Source: Botrytis cinerea B05.10 (lineage: Eukaryota > Ascomycota > Leotiomycetes > Helotiales > Sclerotiniaceae). From it: DNA of 64,000 bases. The stretch spans positions 1,364,001-1,428,000 of the forward strand of contig NC_037322.1 of NCBI RefSeq assembly GCF_000143535.2, read 5' to 3'. This document shows positions 12,784 through 24,498 of this stretch, piece by piece. The notes beneath the pieces were generated by a model. It saw only the letters and a program-made list of their open reading frames with translations, ran no database searches and had not been told where the DNA came from. The position numbers and the translations under genes are program-made. Every line of letters starts with the position of its first letter. Position 1 is the stretch's first letter.

Positions 12784-13930
12784 CTCGGTTGGAGCTGTGT
12801 GTTTAGGAATCGATGGTGTTGTGAAAGAGACACGTTCTGGGAAAAGGTCTAGAGGATGTGTGATTTAATTATTCAAAAAAACAAGGTCACTAGTGAAGCT
12901 ATTACATATGATCTCCAGAGTTGATTACGCATTAGTGCAATGGAGATCTTCAAGTAAATATATATATGATGTAGGTTTCGCTTAGTCATTTTCGAGAAAT
13001 CTTGGGTATTTTCCACCTCTATTATGCGGGGGGTAAGATTGATAATTGTACCCAGGTAGTTAGTAAAGGAGTTCTTTTGTTCTAGAAAGTAACAGGCTCG
13101 AATTCATGAGCCGAGACTCGAAGGTCTCTTACGCAGTTGCACATCATCGAGGTATCCAGTGGAGGTTGAGAATAATTACATTTTGGATCAATATTTCTTA
13201 TAGTGACTGGGAGAATGTGTCGATTTGGTGTAGGATCACTTGTAAGCCCGCAACTATATCGAGGAATTATGTACTCTGATGATTTCATCTCACCTTGTAT
13301 ATCGCTTTTTGGTTGAAATCGTTATGTCCTCACCATCCTGTTTATCTCGAGGAAAGTGAGTTGTCGCCGTTTCGTAATCCAGAACTTCAGCACAATTCTC
13401 GAACTACACCTTCATGCTTGAAAGTTACGCGACAGTGTCAATTAATTCATCCTAGCTAAGCAAGTTGTCACAATCCAAAGTCAACACATCTTTAAATTCA
13501 CTCACATTGAAAGTTCATCCCTATTATGGTCATACGGCAGAGTGAACGTGTTGGCAGCCTATAATGATTCATTAAGATGGCTGTATCTAACCAAGTCTTG
13601 GAATATATTTGTTATTCACGCTGTATCACATTTGACAGTTTATAAAATACCGGTGGTGATGCCATTTCAGTTTCTCATATTCGTAACATAACGAACTGCT
13701 ATTGTCCTGATAAGAATTAAAGTTACTTCTACCTTGTCAATACATCCAGTCTTCAGCCTATCAGACGTTAAATTCAACCCATTCGGCTTTGTTCCTGGAT
13801 TCACTGCTCAATCGAAAACCAGTCCCCGAGAACGATTCTGAGTATCTCCGTTTTGGTCGCGTGCTAGCCAGTCATACCTCCATATACCTAACACTTCGTC
13901 AAGTATCAGATCCTCGAAGTTCTCTACCAA
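12784..13930. other. intergenic, no gene seen
   Basis: AT-rich region between the divergent F-box and Cys-rich orphan genes. It presumably contains both promoters. A short palindrome (GGCTC / GAGCC) at about 13093-13112 is too brief to interpret. Confidence 0.5.
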
Positions 13931-14695
13931 ATGTGCGTTCTGTACTACACCATGTATAGCTGTTTCCCCAGCTGCGAGACGGGAACCAAACAGCCGTTGG
14001 ATCTAGAACGTTGCGGGCTCTTCCGCGACATTGAAAATCAAACAACAGACACCAACAGATGTAGCGAAGCAAGGGGTCGAAATGGTCAAAAGACTGCGTT
14101 TAAGATGTTGAGACTTAGACAACGCTGCCCTACTTGTGTTGCAAAAGCAATAGCAGCAAGAGTGGCAGAAAGAAAGGTGAGAGAAGAGAAAGAAAAGGAA
14201 GCGGAACGAAATGGGGAGAGAGGGGAGGTTTTGAGACAGTTGAGAATGGAGGAGGATGAAGAGGAAGAGACTCCTAGAGTCAGTCAACACCAGTTCGCTG
14301 ACGCCAACTTTCTTCTCAAAACTTCCACTCCTGGCAAGAAGTTGATTTGGTTTCTTGAGCCAGATGAGCTGGTAGCAGACATAGAAGACGAATTGAGAGA
14401 TGGAGCAAGTTTCCAAAAAATTGTGGAATCTATGGCTATGAAGGCAGAACTTTCTCTCAAATGGCAGGATCAAAACCCGCGCCGACTTACAGATCCTAAC
14501 AATTCACTATCCCCAATAGCTGCCATCACAGCTACCACAAATAATCAACATAAAAAACTCCCAATCCTCGAAGACGATTCCACGACCCCACTGTCCCCCA
14601 TGTCTACACTCTTAAGCGACACAGCATCTGGGGAAGGATCTCCAAAATTGCTTGGCGGCAGCGAAGGGAATTTTGGCTTGGGCATTTATTTCTAA
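13931..14695 (+). CDS. hypothetical protein, Cys-rich N-terminus and charged helix
   Basis: Single exon, 254 aa, no known function. The N-terminus is rich in spaced cysteines (C2, C11, C15 and more, ending RQRCPTC near residue 70). This layout is common in small uncharacterised ascomycete proteins and suggests metal or disulphide clustering. A strongly charged stretch of about 50 residues (VAERKVREEKEKEAERNGE and onward) is probably a coiled coil. KKLIWFLEPDELVADIEDEL follows. The tail is rich in Ser, Thr and Pro with SP/TP sites. No signal peptide or membrane span. The long frame with biased composition supports a real gene. An antisense 156-codon frame over it looks like a shadow. Confidence 0.65.
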   Translation: MCVLYYTMYSCFPSCETGTKQPLDLERCGLFRDIENQTTDTNRCSEARGRNGQKTAFKMLRLRQRCPTCVAKAIAARVAERKVREEKEKEAERNGERGEVLRQLRMEEDEEEETPRVSQHQFADANFLLKTSTPGKKLIWFLEPDELVADIEDELRDGASFQKIVESMAMKAELSLKWQDQNPRRLTDPNNSLSPIAAITATTNNQHKKLPILEDDSTTPLSPMSTLLSDTASGEGSPKLLGGSEGNFGLGIYF

Positions 14696-16844
14696 ACACT
14701 TGAAAGTGTGGAGATGAAAGGAACTGCAAACATCCAAGCTTTTCAAGGTAGTGGGGGGTAAAATGGCTTAGCGTCCATCAGGGTGTTCCATAGGAAGTCT
14801 GGAACTAGCAGTCTTAATGTAAGTTTGAATTAAGACATTGGAAGCATCTGAATGTCAAACTGCAGCCCGGACCATTGACAATGGTAGGACACACCATACT
14901 TAAGGAGATGAGGGAGAAGTGTGGCAGAATATAAGTTGGTAGATAAGAGAACTCGGGGTTGCATAGCAAAACTCTAAGAGACAATTAAACCACTAGTGTC
15001 GTTATGATAAAGTCAGAATGTTTATTGGTAATATTGCTACTTCAATAATACACGATCAGAAATCTTCGAACGATCTCACTGGGGTGTGAAAAACCTTGTA
15101 ATCTAGCCCCTAAAAGCAATCGTATGAATGGGTTCAGAATGTCTTTACATGTTAAAAGATTTGACAGAAAGATTTCTCTGGGTGAGAATCGAGGAGAGGC
15201 ATGTGACTAGTCAGTCATAGTTTTCCCACAGAAGATTAATATGTTGAAGAGCCGACGCTTTGTCGAAATAAGACGATATTTTCTAGCTTGAAATCTACTT
15301 TGAAGCCAACGGCGTAGTCTTGTGAATTGCGTCAAAGCTAGATATTTGAAGAAGAAAAAAACCCCTCATAGAAATGCTTAAAGCTTGACAAGAGCGTGAG
15401 TTCACTCAAAACATCGTTCGATGCCAATTTTTAATGAAACTTGGTATATATGAACCTCCAACTCAATAGCAGTAGAAGCCAATCAAGAGCTGAAAGAAAG
15501 TCCAACAGGCGTAAGGAAGAAAATTGAAAATGACTACAATTTCTGGAGAAAGACAAAGATACAGGCGACTGGTAAGAAGGGCACGGCTATTAAGAGGCAT
15601 TAAATTGATGATGTGATTCGGCAAGACTTGTTTGCCTGTCCTCGGTAGATGAAGGGGTCGGAAGGAAGAAAGCTGTGAACAGTAAAACTCGGATGAATAC
15701 TTGAAGTTGAATAGGGTTAAAAAGAGGTAGAGTTGGTCTCGAGGCGAACAAAATGATTACATTTGAAATAGTAACAATGTATGAGTTTTGTCCGTAGGTT
15801 TACTTTGCTTATCCATTCCAAAAGTTTGAGCACAGCAGCACCTACTTTGTAAAGTTCTCCGTGGCTGGCCCGACGCGGGTAAATTACGGGTTGGTCAGCG
15901 CCGCTTTTATCGGATGCTTTCTCATAGGCAATAATTTGGACGCCGCTTTGTTTTTAAAATTATGATCAAAAAGATCCTCTGTCCACGTCCCACTGTTCCT
16001 CCCTGAATGCTTTCCAACGACATCATAAGGTTTGTCCATATCAACAAGACACCCACCCTACCTTGATAAGTATCTCCACGCACGTCTTCATAGCCGAGAA
16101 CATGACGTCTTTCATATATATGGCAATCTTCCCTCGCTCTTGTTGCTCCTCTCGCACAAAAAGCCATGTGGGCACTGTGTCAATCCTCTACATGAAGACT
16201 GCAGAGAATTCCAAAAGGGAGTGAGCTCTCAGGAAGAAGAACACAAATCAATTGATAGATTGATAGGATTGCAGTCCGCAGACCCCCACGTCCCATATCT
16301 CACGGCACCACTATAAGCTTAAAATCCTAAGCTCCGATCGTCTGGCCTTCACTAAGACATACTAGTTGGTGATCCTCCGGGAGAGAAACATCCCGAACGC
16401 CTTTAGTTAAATGCGTAGGTCAAGTTTCTTTGACATTTATTTTTCTTACTTTTGGTAATATACCTTCATTCCTACTTTACTTTCTCTCATTTTTCTATGC
16501 CTGCGTGATCTCATCACAAGGTTCTCTTTATTTCCGAGAGAAAAGGTTGTTTATAATACGAAGGAGGCATTGTGAGACACGACGGGTAGGATTTGAGACG
16601 AACACGACGATCGAAATCTTACACGAACGAACGAATCCTTGTCTAGATATGGCTTGAATGTATTGAACATCGGATGAATAATTGAACAGTTTTGACACAA
16701 GAGACAAGTACCTAGAGACTTGGGACGAGTTTTGTGCCTGCGGAGAATCTTCGAAACAAACCATCAAAGCTGCGATATTGAATCAGACGCAGGGAACTCA
16801 TTGCGCATTATCTATCACCGTCACAGCTAGAAATACTTTCCAGA
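14696..16844. other. about 2.1 kb intergenic, no gene seen
   Basis: No conserved domain or splice-supported frame found on either strand. Frames of 75-94 codons near 15922-16316 overlap one another on opposite strands and look like chance. Confidence 0.5.
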
Positions 16845-17602
16845 ATGCTCTGTACAAACAGACCCGAGGGCTTTGTACGTCTCAATACATGTCCCCTCAG
16901 CTCCGCATCTACTGACAGTTCTTTCAGGGCCCATCCTCCCTCCTCAACTCTTCCACCCTCCCCACAACTTGTTTCACAGACGTTATCCTCATTCCCCTTC
17001 CAACTTGGCTCGCTCTCGCCTTCGTACCTATCCTCTTTGCTTTAGGGCTCCACCACCGCAAAATCAACTACAACCCCTCCACCGCACACTTGCGCTCTAA
17101 TGCCCGCTCCTCATGTCTTTACCTCACCTTCCTTATCATTTACTACTTCCTCATTTTTGCAAACATCGCCATGCTTACTCTCGAAATCGTGCGATTGTCA
17201 AACCTTAACTATGGCATTGGTTTATTGCCATTCGCCTATGGCGGAATTCTTCTCTCGGCAGCTTTGTTTTGGAGTGAAGGTATACAACGACGTGTAAAGT
17301 GGTGGCAAGGAATAAATATGTTGGTTTGGATAGGAGGAATTGTCATGAGTGCTGTGCAAGTCATTGGATTGAAACAACAATATGGCTACGATGGGAGAAA
17401 GGGGAGCAAATATCCAGTCAGCGACCAGATTCTTGATGTGGCTGTCATGGCGGGTGTATATGCCGTTATTGCGCTACTGGAGATAGTGTTGGTAGTATGG
17501 AGGGGAAAGAGAAGAACATCAGCCTTGAGGTCGGAGAGAGGAGAAATGGGTGCGTTTGAATATGGTAGGGGTGTAAGCGAGAGTTCTGGCATGAAGGAGT
17601 AA
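16845..17602 (+). CDS. integral membrane protein, five predicted helices, unknown function
   Basis: Two exons: a ten-codon first exon 16845-16874 (MLCTNRPEGF) and 16928-17602, joined over a 53-nt intron (GTACGT donor, TACTGAC branch-like site, TTTCAG acceptor). Product 234 aa. Splicing extends the open frame upstream to GPSSLLNSSTLPTTCFTDV and a first helix (LIPLPTWLALAFVPILFAL). Four more hydrophobic segments follow: LYLTFLIIYYFLIFANIAM, IGLLPFAYGGILLSAALFW, INMLVWIGGIVMSAVQVIG and VMAGVYAVIALLEIVLVVW. The end is a basic/acidic cytosolic-type tail (RGKRRTSALRSERGEMG). The five-helix layout recalls the extra N-terminal domain of fungal ABCC transporters, but no ATPase domain follows and the link is only a suggestion. 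A longer or different first exon cannot be excluded. Confidence 0.75.
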
Positions 17603-18144
17603 ACTATCGTTTCAGACCTGGAGGCATCTTTGGGATGATCTTGTACTTGTACTTCCTGAAATTTGTTTGGTTGGTTTGGCGTGTTGGAATGAATACATTG
17701 GGACTATTCTATTGGGATATGGTCATGGTATACCCTGGGCACTTTACTTTTCACAGGCTACTAGGAAGAGTGTAAATACGCGCCGTACCTATTTGTTACT
17801 ATCACTAAGCTTATTGCATGTCTGGCTTGTCTCTCGCCTCGATCAGCTCGTGGTGAATTTTCATCCATTGGCTTACTAAACAGAAATCACCACATGGCCC
17901 TGCTATCAGAACGGAGCGCAAGAGTAAAGGGATTTCAAGATGAATGGCACCACGCAGAAAATTTGGTTTAGGGTTTGAAATCTATCAATGTCATTTCGTT
18001 ATTCTGTATGACAAAGAGATACCGAATTTCCAACATCTGATTTGGTACAGGCACGCTGACGAGGCTAGGTTGTTGACACGTTCATGACCTCTCTTCTCTT
18101 TCGCGATCAGTTCAGCCAACTTCCATCCTCATCTCTGCCCAGAA
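17603..18144. other. intergenic, no gene seen
   Basis: Between the membrane protein and the HET remnant; includes the likely 3' UTR of the former. Confidence 0.5.
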
Positions 18145-18490
18145 CCTTTTTTCAAGAAAAAAGCTTGTGTTTTGTGAAAAGATGGCTAGACAGAATGATG
18201 TCGAATGCTTTTGGGTAGACATATGCTGTATCAACAAATCGAACAGCGGGGAAGTCACATGGGCAATTAGTTCGATGTTCCTTTGGTACTGAGATGCTAG
18301 TCTGTGTTGCGTTTACTTGGAAGAACCATCAGCAAAATGGATGCCAAGCAGACAGAATTACGAGGAACCTCCAAAGGCAGATCTGCGGTAAGCAGGTGGT
18401 TTACGAGGGGCTGGACTGTTCTAGAGCTTCTTGCACTACTTGTGGTATAATTTTTTACCCGGGAGGGTAGTTCATAGGTGGTAAGCAAAA
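18145..18490 (+). pseudogene. HET-domain (heterokaryon incompatibility) gene remnant
   Basis: A plus-strand fragment reads KLVFCEKMARQNDVECFWVD, then ICCINKSNSGEV and ISSMFLWY, a TGA stop at 18290-18292, then DASLCCVYLEE. After a frame change near 18389 come SRWFTRGWTVLELLA and FFTREGSS. These match the order of the HET domain core (WVDTCCIDK, SINSMFRWYRDA, CYVYL, SRWFTRGWTLQELLAP) known from fungal incompatibility proteins. The stop replaces the expected Arg after WY, consistent with CGA to TGA. No intact N- or C-terminal part surrounds it. It lies 3.7 kb from an intact HET gene of a different subtype, so it need not be a copy of that gene. Confidence 0.85.
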
Positions 18491-18846
18491 CTTAGCGACG
18501 TTAATCCATGAGATGACTGAAATTCCAATTTCGGTGACACGAGGCACTGTTGGAATATTTGCCGCAGAGTTTTATTTAAGAGTTGCCAGAGGATTGAATT
18601 TAATTTTTGAATTCTGTTGCTATGTACCCTACTAAAATGTATATGTATTTACAAATGTGCTGTGAGGGATTCTTAAACTAGTGACTATAACGCTCGTGGA
18701 AAATACTGCCAGACTAGCCATATAATGCGTGTATTTACATGCTGTCATATTTCAATAGACTGATGACAACGAACAAGCAGTGAATCAACCCATACAGAAG
18801 AAAATAGATGAAACGCTGAGCACTTGGGGAGTATTCGGATAAGAAT
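18491..18846. other. intergenic, 3' side of the arabinofuranosidase
   Basis: No gene seen; likely the 3' UTR of the minus-strand GH54 gene. Confidence 0.5.
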
Positions 18847-20505
18847 CTAAGCAAAGCCGGTGCTGACAACAAAGCTTACATCGTCGTTGAACGAGGCGGC
18901 GGCATCGAAGGTGTGTACTCCGCCGTTGTTCGCAGCGTAGACTACATTGTTGTAGTGACGGAAATAGCGAGTTGGATAACTCCAAGCTCTGATCGAGTTA
19001 CCCTGGCCATTGAGACCGGCTTGTGGGCAGAATGTGGCATCTTCGTGGAACGCCTTGCTGCCGTCATTGGCATTGAGCAAAAGTCCGAAGTCATAGTGTC
19101 TGATGTAGCTGCCAGGAGTATCGTTTGACTCGAAGGAGAAACAGGCGCTGTTTCCAAGACCGGCGCGAACATACCAGCTAGCTTGCTGTTTGAGCGCGGT
19201 GGCGCTGGATGATGTGACAACTTGAGTATTCACGCTGGCACCAGTGTGTGCAATGTAGCGTGTTGTGTATCCGGCGGTAGTAGCTCGGAGAGAGATTGAG
19301 GAACCAACGGTGAGAGCAGTTCCGCTGGTTAATGATGTGGTAGCATATTTAGCAGCTACGATGTTGGCCTGAACCGAGTTCTCGGTGGCATCAGAAGGAT
19401 AACCAGTGGTCATCACACCCTCGTAGAAGGTTCCCTGCGCGCTCACACTGTTGTCTCCACCGATTCCGAGAATGATAGCACCTTCCTTGCTCATTGGGTT
19501 ATAGCCAGACGCAGTTGGGCGCACACCACTGTAGTATGTCGACAGAGCGCCAGATGCAGCGTTGGCACCTCGAAGCGCCCATAGATTTGGTCCTCCCTTG
19601 ACAATTGCAGTGAAGAAACGGGAGGTAATTGATGGATCTCCAGTGTTGACACCGGAACTCAAACCAGAAAATAGGCCATTCTCAAGATCAGCCATGAGCC
19701 AAGGACCACTGCCGGCTCCTGATCCCCAGCCGGTACTGTCACCAAAGTAGATGGCTTCCATGTGACCATTACCAGTGTCCGTACTACTAGTCTCTGCATT
19801 ACCGTAATCGAAACAGCAGCCACCATTGTAATGCGTTCCATCAAGAACTGCGTACATACCCTCCGCTGCATCACCTTTGGCTATTCCACTAGGGGCATTA
19901 TTGCGGTAGCCTGTTCCGGGGGAAATGAAGACTCCGTATGCTTTCTGGCCGTTCAGTGTGACTGGTGCACCAATTGCAGACGCCAAGTTATCGTAACTGT
20001 TAACATCGGGACCGTCAAATCCTCCAGGAGGAGCTTGGGTGAGGTGATTACCACGACCAGACTGGTCGTAGATTATCGTGATGAGACAGGTAGTATTAGC
20101 GCAGAAAGTGTCTTGAGAAGCGGCATTGGCCACCCCTCCAGCTGATAGAGGTGCAATGTTTTTAGTAGTTCCATCTGAGCCACGTTTCACCTAGTACATT
20201 GAGTCAATGATTGTTTACCAAAAGAATACGGAGTTGAGGAACTGATTACTTACCTGGTAGAGAGAACCGCTGAAGGCACTGTACAAAGCGCGAGTAGTGC
20301 TATGTGCGGCAACTATAAGATTGAGAAGTCAGTCATCAGGAACCTTTGAAACGTGGCGAAATCTGAAGGATTCAATTGGGGGCTTACCACACGGAGTTCC
20401 ACCAGAGGAGTAGATATCGCAAGGTCCAGCAGCAACGAGAGGGCTAGCGACAACAAGGCCTAGAGCAAGTGCGCGAGCGCGTTGGAGTCTTTGACGTGAA
20501 AACAT
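18847..20505 (-). CDS. abfB: secreted alpha-L-arabinofuranosidase, GH54 with CBM42
   Basis: Three exons on the minus strand, 20505-20388, 20312-20254 and 20190-18847, with introns of 75 and 63 nt; product 506 aa, matching AbfB enzymes (about 500). A signal peptide (ALALGLVVASPLVAA) precedes GPCDIYSSGGTPC. The GH54 catalytic pair is visible: the nucleophile Glu in WLMADLENGLFSG (about 229) and the acid/base Asp in LGIGGDNS (about 305). Their 76-residue spacing equals that in the Aspergillus kawachii enzyme (E221/D297). The C-terminal 160 residues, with repeated FxSxNxPGSYIRHYDF-like segments (FESNDTPGSYIRHYDF, WSYPTRYFRHYN), are a beta-trefoil CBM42 that binds arabinose side chains. The enzyme removes terminal arabinofuranose from arabinan and arabinoxylan outside the cell. 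Start and splice sites restore a continuous N-terminus. Flanked by HET genes, not by other wall-degrading genes. Confidence 0.97.
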
Positions 20506-22169
20506 ATCTAATCACTTTTGTGGCGGAACGACGGTGTGAGGCACGCTTGACAGTTCTTAAATCATTAACGAGAAGCTTAGATGACCACTGACGTAGAACT
20601 ATATACTATAAAGTTGGCGTTTGGCGTGCCTTTTATTATCCTCATCAACTTTGTGAACTTTGGCGTGCATGCTCCTGATTGGTACGCATAGCATGCACAT
20701 ACCTAGTCGTATTGATAATTACTCCAAAGTAGCCACTCACCGGAATCTCCGAGGACCAAGAGTCATGTGGAACGTGTTATTCCACCTCTGATGCTCGCAG
20801 AACTGGGCTTATACGCGTCACGAGGTCTGACTTGTACATTGCTAAAAAACGACAGCAACCAGTTTGATGGAGAACTCGGGTCATCCCGAATGCACCCCAC
20901 ATACCTAACTATAGGAATTGTTAGTAGAATTTGTGTGCTGTGTCAACAATTAGTGGAGAAAATGTCCACCACTCTAGTGATCCATGCCACTTTCAATTGG
21001 AATATATACATGCTATTAGTTAGATCTCGGGACTAAAACAGCGGATCTTATAGCTGCAGATATTTATATCCAATACCGGATCCCAAGACCTGCAGGTGTA
21101 AAGATATTCCATGCGCTCCAATCGGCGGCGCCCAGGTTGATCTTGGTAATTAGATTTGCGGGGTAAGCAAGAGTTTCTAAGACTTGCGATTAACCCAATA
21201 CTGAAATCCGGGGCCCCAGGCCGGCAATAAACTGCCGAATCGAGTTGCCTATCCCGTTGTGCATGTGAAAAGTATGCTCGCTTAAGCATTGGTCTGTGTA
21301 CCCACTCCTCATTGCAACCCTAGCCACTTTATGGAATAATTCAACAGATGCAGGTACGTCTAACTGTCGATTGGAAGTGTGAAAGTATGTTCCTCCGGAA
21401 GCTTTGATTGGCTCTGATATAGTGAGGGGAAAGCGAGAGAAAAGCTTGATGTTCACAAGACTATGGTAAGCCGGCGACCTCTATCATCCCGAGGTCTACC
21501 GATCTGATCGACGTTGTCTTTCCTACGATCCAATAAATACATGTCTCGAAACCAAAAGTACCTTCAATCTCGATACACAGAATTTTCGTCCCTAAAATGT
21601 TGCGGAGTCGAGAGAATTAGATTTTGAACAATCAGAAAAAGGGTAATGAGCACAGTTGCATCACGAACGCAAACATCGATCGTATTTGGATACAGTCTGT
21701 CTATAGCTCGACTTGCTCTGTCTATTTCCCGTGAAAGATGATCCCGCGGCAGATGTGCAGAACTCCTCCGTGAAGATATCGAAATACGAAGAGTGGAGCA
21801 GAGAGGAGGAGAGAGAGAGGGGAGAATGGAATGGCTGGAGTGGAGAATCACTAATTTTTTTTTTTACCACGTGACAGTACGGCATGGCTTGCTGCTTTTG
21901 TTTTCGATAAGATTTCTCCAGCGGGGAAATGACAACGCAGCAACAGCTTATTCCGCTCATATCGCGAGAACTACTAGCCCTTGGGTCTGTCTTGTGTTTG
22001 TTCTGTCGGAAACAAGGAATTCGCCCGGAAAACTGGATTTCTCGAGAGCACAGGGCCTCCTGGCGTTATTCACAATATCAAGAGGCTCCAATCAAATGAA
22101 CTACAACTACTTCAGAATTGGAATCTAAAAAGCCAAGCGGAATTGGATACTCTGCCACGAGAGAAAATT
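20506..22169. other. intergenic between divergent abfB and HET genes
   Basis: Apart from the abfB promoter elements no gene is recognised. Frames of about 90 codons at 21020-21456 (minus) show no known domain. The HET gene's frame is open from 21978 without an ATG before 22170, so an upstream exon of that gene could lie here. Confidence 0.5.
20597..20668 (-). promoter_or_regulatory. abfB promoter: TATA-like element and repeated TTTGGCGTGC
   Basis: About 95-105 bp upstream of the abfB ATG the minus strand reads TATAGTATATAG, a plausible TATA region. Just beyond it, the ten-base word TTTGGCGTGC (plus-strand reading) occurs exactly twice, at 20620-20629 and 20659-20668, with a partial GTTGGCGT at 20613-20620. 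The repeat may be a regulator site; it is not a site I recognise. Confidence 0.35.
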
Positions 22170-24498
22170 ATGAAGCTAGCGAATAGAATTATGTTGCGCA
22201 AAAAAATGCAGCAAGAGAAGAATTCTGAGCAACTTCAACAAGATCAGAACACGGGCGTTGTAACATTAGACGACCATGGACGAGAAGGTGATTACAACCG
22301 CTTGGCCGATGATTATACGCTGCTGCACCATGCGCAAGGTAAGGATTTGGCACAAAGATCATGTAAAACCTGTTCGGTATTACACCCGTTTGATCCAACC
22401 AAGTTAAAACCTGGAGATCGATATATCGGAGTGTTTACGCTGAGGAAATCAGCAGCAGAAGGCTGCGAGCTGTGTTTAATCCTCTTGGAAGTTGCAACTT
22501 ACAAAGTGGAATATGTGTCTCACTTGAAATTTTCTTTCCAATATGGCTACTTAGCTGCAGTAGCTTCTTGGGACAAGGAGAAATTTCCCCAAAAAGAGTA
22601 CTGTGTCAGCCTCCACACCTTGCCTGGTAAGACCGTCTCTACAATTTTGCAATAACTCAAGTTAGAAATTTTGAAACTGAAACTCCAAGGTCAACCTTCA
22701 CCATGGCCTTGCTTTAGACCCCATCAGCATATTCCTCCGCGAGTTGAGATATGTGATGCAATTCGCCATATCCAAAGGTGGCTCAGCCAGTGCGTGAGCC
22801 TTGATAGTCCTGCTCTTACAGGCCATCAATGCCCCGAGGTCAGCAAACTTATCATGCCAGTGCTACCTACTCGTGTGCTAGATGTTAGTCGGGTTGAATC
22901 TGATGGTAAAGTTTACTTGGTTCACAGCAATGGAAAACGCCAAAAATACACAACCTTAAGCCACTGTTGGGGCGATACAAATCATACGCCTATTACGACC
23001 TCGAAAGCCACTTTATCTGATAGAACGTCTGGGATTGCTCTTGAATCTTTACCAAAAACTTTCCGAGATGCTGTAGTTATCACCCATCACCTTAACATAA
23101 GTTATATATGGATTGATTCACTTTGCATCGTCCAAGATAGTGAAGAAGATTGGAATTTGGAAGCTTCCAGAATGGCACAGATTTATTCCTCTAGTTTTCT
23201 AAATATAGCTGCAGCTGCTTGCAAGGACAGTACTGTTGGCCTTTTTTATGACGGCTGGAATACGGAGAATGGATTCTTGGGGGCTCCGCATGAGATTCGG
23301 GTGTCAGGAAGTGCGTCAAACCACGGCGATTATTCGATCTATATACAAGAGATAGACCATAGTCACTTTCACGATTCCGAACTGCTTATAGAAGGTCCCC
23401 TGGTAAGCGTTTTAAAAGGGCATACATCAGAGTTAGGCTAAAAATTTCCAGATGTCCCGAGCGTGGGTATATCAAGAACGTTTCCTAGCACCTCGAACTG
23501 TATACTTCACATCAGCAGAAATCATCTGGGAATGCGGCAGCATGGTCATTTGTAAATGCCCGTGTGATATTCATTTTGGCCTTGACACAGCACCAAGGTA
23601 TCATACCTATAGCCACCGAGAGAAAAAAGATCAATGGTTCGGACAGTGGGGCATAATTGACGAATACTCTAAGCTCAATCTCACTAAGCCAGCAGATAGG
23701 CTCCCAGCTATTGCAGGGATCGCGTCTCATTTCGAGAGCCACAAACGTAGAATGAAGAATGGAAAACTGAAAACATCACGCTATTTGGCAGGCCTCTGGG
23801 AAGATAACTTGCATCATGATTTGCTATGGCGTGTGATCTTCCCGGAGAATAAACCTCGTGAGGTTGTCCGAATCGTCCCATACAATGCGCCCACATGGTC
23901 ATGGGCTTCTCTGGATTCAAGGTTTTTATCAAGCAGGAAGCCAGGTCAGGGTGTTAACATAGGGAACCACTACAGTGCTGGTGGTGTAGCCCCCGATTTA
24001 AAAATCTTGGATTGCTTTACAACTCTAGTCGATCCATCTAATGTGTATGGTGGTGTCAGAAGTGGAAAGATTGTTTTGCAAGGAAGATCTGTTACACCAT
24101 TAAAAGTGAAATTGCTCTATGAGGAATTCCAGTGTTACAAATTGTTCTTCCATAATGTTAAAGCAAGGGTTCGATCGAAAAAAAATCCGAATTTTGGGAA
24201 GCTGATGGCAGACATTCCGCTGACGTCGTCAAAAATCATCAAAGACAGAGTCGATTGTGGAGAATTACATTGCTTGTGGATTAATTCATTCCAAGGGGTT
24301 AGGAATAACGATTACTGTCATTTAGCACTAGTTTTAAAACGATCAGAAACTTCTGAGGTATATGAGAGAGTTGGTCTTGCCACGTTTGACAAGGGTGATG
24401 GCGTAGCAGTCAATGGTGGAGTCGGTAAATCTACTTTTGGTGAATTTATGGAATTCATTTGGACGGAAAGTAGCATCCAATCATTTGAGGTTGTCTAA
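22170..24498 (+). CDS. HET-domain protein (heterokaryon incompatibility family)
   Basis: Three exons, 22170-22626, 22690-23402 and 23452-24498, with introns of 63 and 49 nt, encode 738 aa in one frame. The N-terminal third has a basic/Gln-rich helix and a Cys-containing segment (SCKTCSVLHPF, GCELCLILLE) typical of long HET proteins. The HET domain starts near residue 239 with YTTLSHCWGD. It continues through SLPKTFRDAVVITHHL, YIWIDSLCIVQDSEEDW, MAQIYSSSFLNIAAAA and AWVYQERFLAPRTVYF, the last restored by splicing. These proteins trigger cell death after fusion of unlike hyphae. Many paralogues have no known partner. The acceptor at 22688-22689 was chosen over 22664-22665 because it gives a normal intron size and the expected PGQPSPW. 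The start is uncertain: the frame is open back to a TAG at 21975. Confidence 0.92.

Noticed and set aside
13093..13112. Palindromic GGCTC...GAGCC and nearby TCGAA words resembling a tRNA T-loop
   Set aside because: No cloverleaf can be drawn around it.
14003..14473. 156-codon minus-strand frame
   Set aside because: Antisense shadow of the charged coiled-coil gene at 13931-14695 (Leu/Phe/Ser-rich translation of Glu/Lys codons).
22627..22665. 39-nt intron in the HET gene
   Set aside because: Too short for this genome. The acceptor at 22688-22689 gives a 63-nt intron and the expected PSPW segment.
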